Shown here: piece by piece, positions 62,481-64,000 of the stretch
Position numbering within the stretch: position 1 is the first letter of the stretch
Layout: the number at the start of each line of letters is the position of its first letter
Source: Microbacterium sp. LWO13-1.2
GTDB lineage: Bacteria; Actinomycetota; Actinomycetes; Actinomycetales; Microbacteriaceae
Direction of reading: 5' to 3'
DNA length: 64,000 bases
Assembly: GCF_038397725.1 (NCBI RefSeq)
Contig: NZ_CP151634.1
Location: forward strand, 558,001 to 622,000
Program-made: the position numbers and the translations under genes
Notes under the pieces: generated by a model
What the model was told of the DNA's origin: nothing
The model's input: the letters and a program-made list of their open reading frames with translations, nothing else
The model's database searches: none

Positions 62481-63677
62481 TCACCCCCGCAGCCATCGCT
62501 GCCGGAGCCATGCTCCGATCACGAATCGCGTGTCGTCGGCATCGATGTCGACACCGATCGATGCAGCGGCGCGACGCAGGCGATAGTGCACGGTCGCCCG
62601 ATGCACGCCGAGTCGATCTGCCACCTCGGCGATCCGGCCGCCGTGCGTCACGTACGCCTCGAACAGCTCGATCGTCTCGGCTGGGGCCTCGGCCAGACGA
62701 CGAAGCGGCTCCGGGAGCAGGTGCTCCGGCGGCTCGTCCGCCAGGAGGGTCGCAATCGACGCGGCGATCGGGTCGGCGCTCCAGGATGCCGATCGGCTGC
62801 CCCGCGACCGCGCGACGCGCACCGCGATCAGCGCCTGCTCGTACGACTCCCACGACGCGACCAGTTCGTCGACCGGCGCCCCGATGCCGAGGACGGCGCC
62901 GAGCGGCTCCTGCGCGTCGGAGGCGTCCGTCTCGCGAATGATCGCGGCAACGACACTGCCGATCGCTTCCGGAGTCGGCTCATTCCGGAAACCGATCAGG
63001 ATGAACGTCTCCGGCATGGTCGGCACGAAGCTGTAGGCGTCGATCATCGGGGTGGTGATCGCACGCAGCAGCGCGTGCGAGATCACCTCGCGTGGGGGTG
63101 GCCCTCCCCACGGCGCCCACTCGGCATTCAGCGAGAGGCAGAGCGCCACGAATCGACGCGATCGCGTGAACATGCCGAGCTCGATGAGCTCGTTCGCTGC
63201 ATTTTCTCTGCTCGGTGCATCAGAGGTGAGCAGACCGAGCATCTCGGATTCGACCTCGGCGTTCACCGCTTCGATCGACTGTGAGATGTTCACCAGCACG
63301 GCGCGCAGCGTCTCGACCGTCTCCGTGATGAGGACGACCTCGCCGGGGGTGAGCGGCTCGACGAGAGTGACCCACAGAAACCCGAGCACGCCGTAGCGCG
63401 AGCGCAGCGTGATCGAGAGTCGCGCGTACTCGATCCCGAAAGCGGGATCGGGCTCGATCACACGGGGCGCGCGTTGTGCGTGCAGCCGTCGGTTGCGCAG
63501 CTCGGCGGCGAGGGCATCCGTCGGGCGCCGCTCCGACAACGTCTGCAGCCGCGCCGGGTCGAGATCGCCGTAGTGAGCGCTACTGGCGAGCAGCACGAAC
63601 TCGGCATCTTCGAGCACCACGGACCGGCGCAGCGACATCGCGAGCCGATCGACGGTCTCCTGCACGGTGTCGAACAT
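62481..63677 (-). CDS. PucR-like helix-turn-helix regulator
   Basis: 398 residues with a C-terminal PucR-type HTH (VTHGGRIAEVADRLGVHRATVHYRLRRAAASIGVDI by segments) and a central GGDEF-like/CdaR region. N-terminal part begins MFDTVQETVDRLAMSLRRSV, where ATG 63677 has GGAGG suitably placed. PucR/CdaR proteins usually respond to nitrogen compounds or organic acids. The neighbouring amidohydrolase gene upstream is a plausible target. Confidence 0.85.
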   Translation of the reverse strand: MFDTVQETVDRLAMSLRRSVVLEDAEFVLLASSAHYGDLDPARLQTLSERRPTDALAAELRNRRLHAQRAPRVIEPDPAFGIEYARLSITLRSRYGVLGFLWVTLVEPLTPGEVVLITETVETLRAVLVNISQSIEAVNAEVESEMLGLLTSDAPSRENAANELIELGMFTRSRRFVALCLSLNAEWAPWGGPPPREVISHALLRAITTPMIDAYSFVPTMPETFILIGFRNEPTPEAIGSVVAAIIRETDASDAQEPLGAVLGIGAPVDELVASWESYEQALIAVRVARSRGSRSASWSADPIAASIATLLADEPPEHLLPEPLRRLAEAPAETIELFEAYVTHGGRIAEVADRLGVHRATVHYRLRRAAASIGVDIDADDTRFVIGAWLRQRWLRG

Positions 63678-63742
63678 CGGGCCTCCGCTACCTGACCGGC
63701 GAGACGCCTCTGATCCTACGCCGCGGACCGCACGAGGACCCG

Positions 63743-64000
63743 TCACACGACGAGCTCTCCACCCTTCACGACTGCCGAAACATCGCAGAAACGCTCGATC
63801 GCCCCAAGGTGCGCTCCACGGACCGCAACGAGGTCGGCGTACCGCCCGGGAGCGATCGCCCCGATGTCGGCCGATCGCCCGAGGCAGTCGGCCGCGACGG
63901 TCGTCGCCGATTGCAGCGCCTGCATGGGAGTCATTCCCCACTCGACGAACTCCGCCAACTGGCCGGCGTTCCTGCCATGGGGGAACACGATCGCGTCGGT
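63743..64000 (-). CDS. Amidohydrolase-family enzyme, 5' part beyond window
   Basis: C-terminal 85 residues of a metal-dependent hydrolase, open to the window edge. The visible part reads TDAIVFPHGRNAGQLAEFV, GMTPMQALQSATTVAADCLG, IGAIAPGRYADLVAVRG and VVKGGELVV, the typical end of imidazolonepropionase/Xaa-Pro dipeptidase-like amidohydrolases. Because the start is missing, substrate cannot be judged. Same strand as the PucR-like gene, 65 bases upstream of it. Confidence 0.88.
   Translation of the reverse strand, partial: TDAIVFPHGRNAGQLAEFVEWGMTPMQALQSATTVAADCLGRSADIGAIAPGRYADLVAVRGAHLGAIERFCDVSAVVKGGELVV

Overview
The window is high-GC actinobacterial chromosome, most likely Microbacteriaceae and probably Microbacterium. 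Pointers are the dense coding with strong GC at third codon positions, the constant use of GCATCC/GGATGC in coding and non-coding DNA, an exact CebR box, IdeR/DtxR-type iron boxes, mycothiol-type arsenate reductases, and many genes whose start codon lies six bases after a TAnnnT -10 hexamer (leaderless transcripts). I see no rRNA, tRNA, insertion sequence, prophage or CRISPR. It reads as ordinary chromosome rich in accessory uptake and stress loci.

Layout. 1-3.4 kb: a 5-oxoproline module (pxpB cut by the window edge, pxpA, a YcsG-like transporter, and a divergent GntR regulator with an operator between). 3.4-4.1 kb: a lone TetR. 4.5-10.4 kb: a cellobiose/cello-oligosaccharide operon cebE-cebF-cebG-bglC-cebR under two CebR boxes. 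10.4-12.0 kb: apt, purS, purQ. 12.2-15.5 kb: a DUF1761 membrane protein, a GH13 alpha-glucosidase and its LacI regulator. 15.5-17.3 kb: a two-gene ABC exporter. 17.4-19.5 kb: Trk/Ktr potassium uptake. 19.5-24.4 kb: metal(loid) resistance, with arsR plus a divergent flavoprotein, cmtR plus a CDF transporter, and an ArsR-ArsC fusion plus arsC. 24.4-25.6 kb: ArsR/SRPBCC/SnoaL operon. 25.7-28.8 kb: a redox cluster (sodA, flavin reductase, FprA-type reductase) with divergent soxR. 28.9-31.9 kb: M20 amidohydrolase, small alarmone synthetase, intradiol-dioxygenase-like lipoprotein. 32.0-43.3 kb: KimA-like K+ transporter, an ArsB/NhaD-type transporter and the full kdpFABC-kdpDE operon. 43.4-45.5 kb: VanZ-like protein, and TetR with a divergent alpha/beta hydrolase. 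45.7-56.7 kb: two separate iron-siderophore ABC systems, each behind an iron box, flanking a DUF998-like protein and an S51 peptidase operon. 56.8-64.0 kb: cspA with an unusual in-frame upstream reading frame, a giant LuxR-family ATPase regulator, a small HNH protein, a second DUF998-like paralogue, a PucR-like regulator and the C-terminal part of an amidohydrolase.

How the parts fit. Three potassium systems (TrkHA, KimA-like, Kdp) lie within 26 kb, and the kimA and kdp promoters share 11-bp-spaced CGTRAGGR repeats that suit the OmpR-type regulator KdpE encoded here. The soxR/fprA intergenic region has a textbook MerR-type promoter (19-bp spacer with the dyad inside), so the leftward fprA-flavin reductase-sodA run is plausibly SoxR-controlled. 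Arsenate can be reduced by two ArsC proteins encoded here, but no classical Acr3 arsenite exporter is adjacent. Iron supply is duplicated, and the second system carries its own siderophore-interacting reductase.

All calls are made by reading the sequence, without database searches. Family names rest on recognised motifs and gene order; substrates are inferences unless stated.
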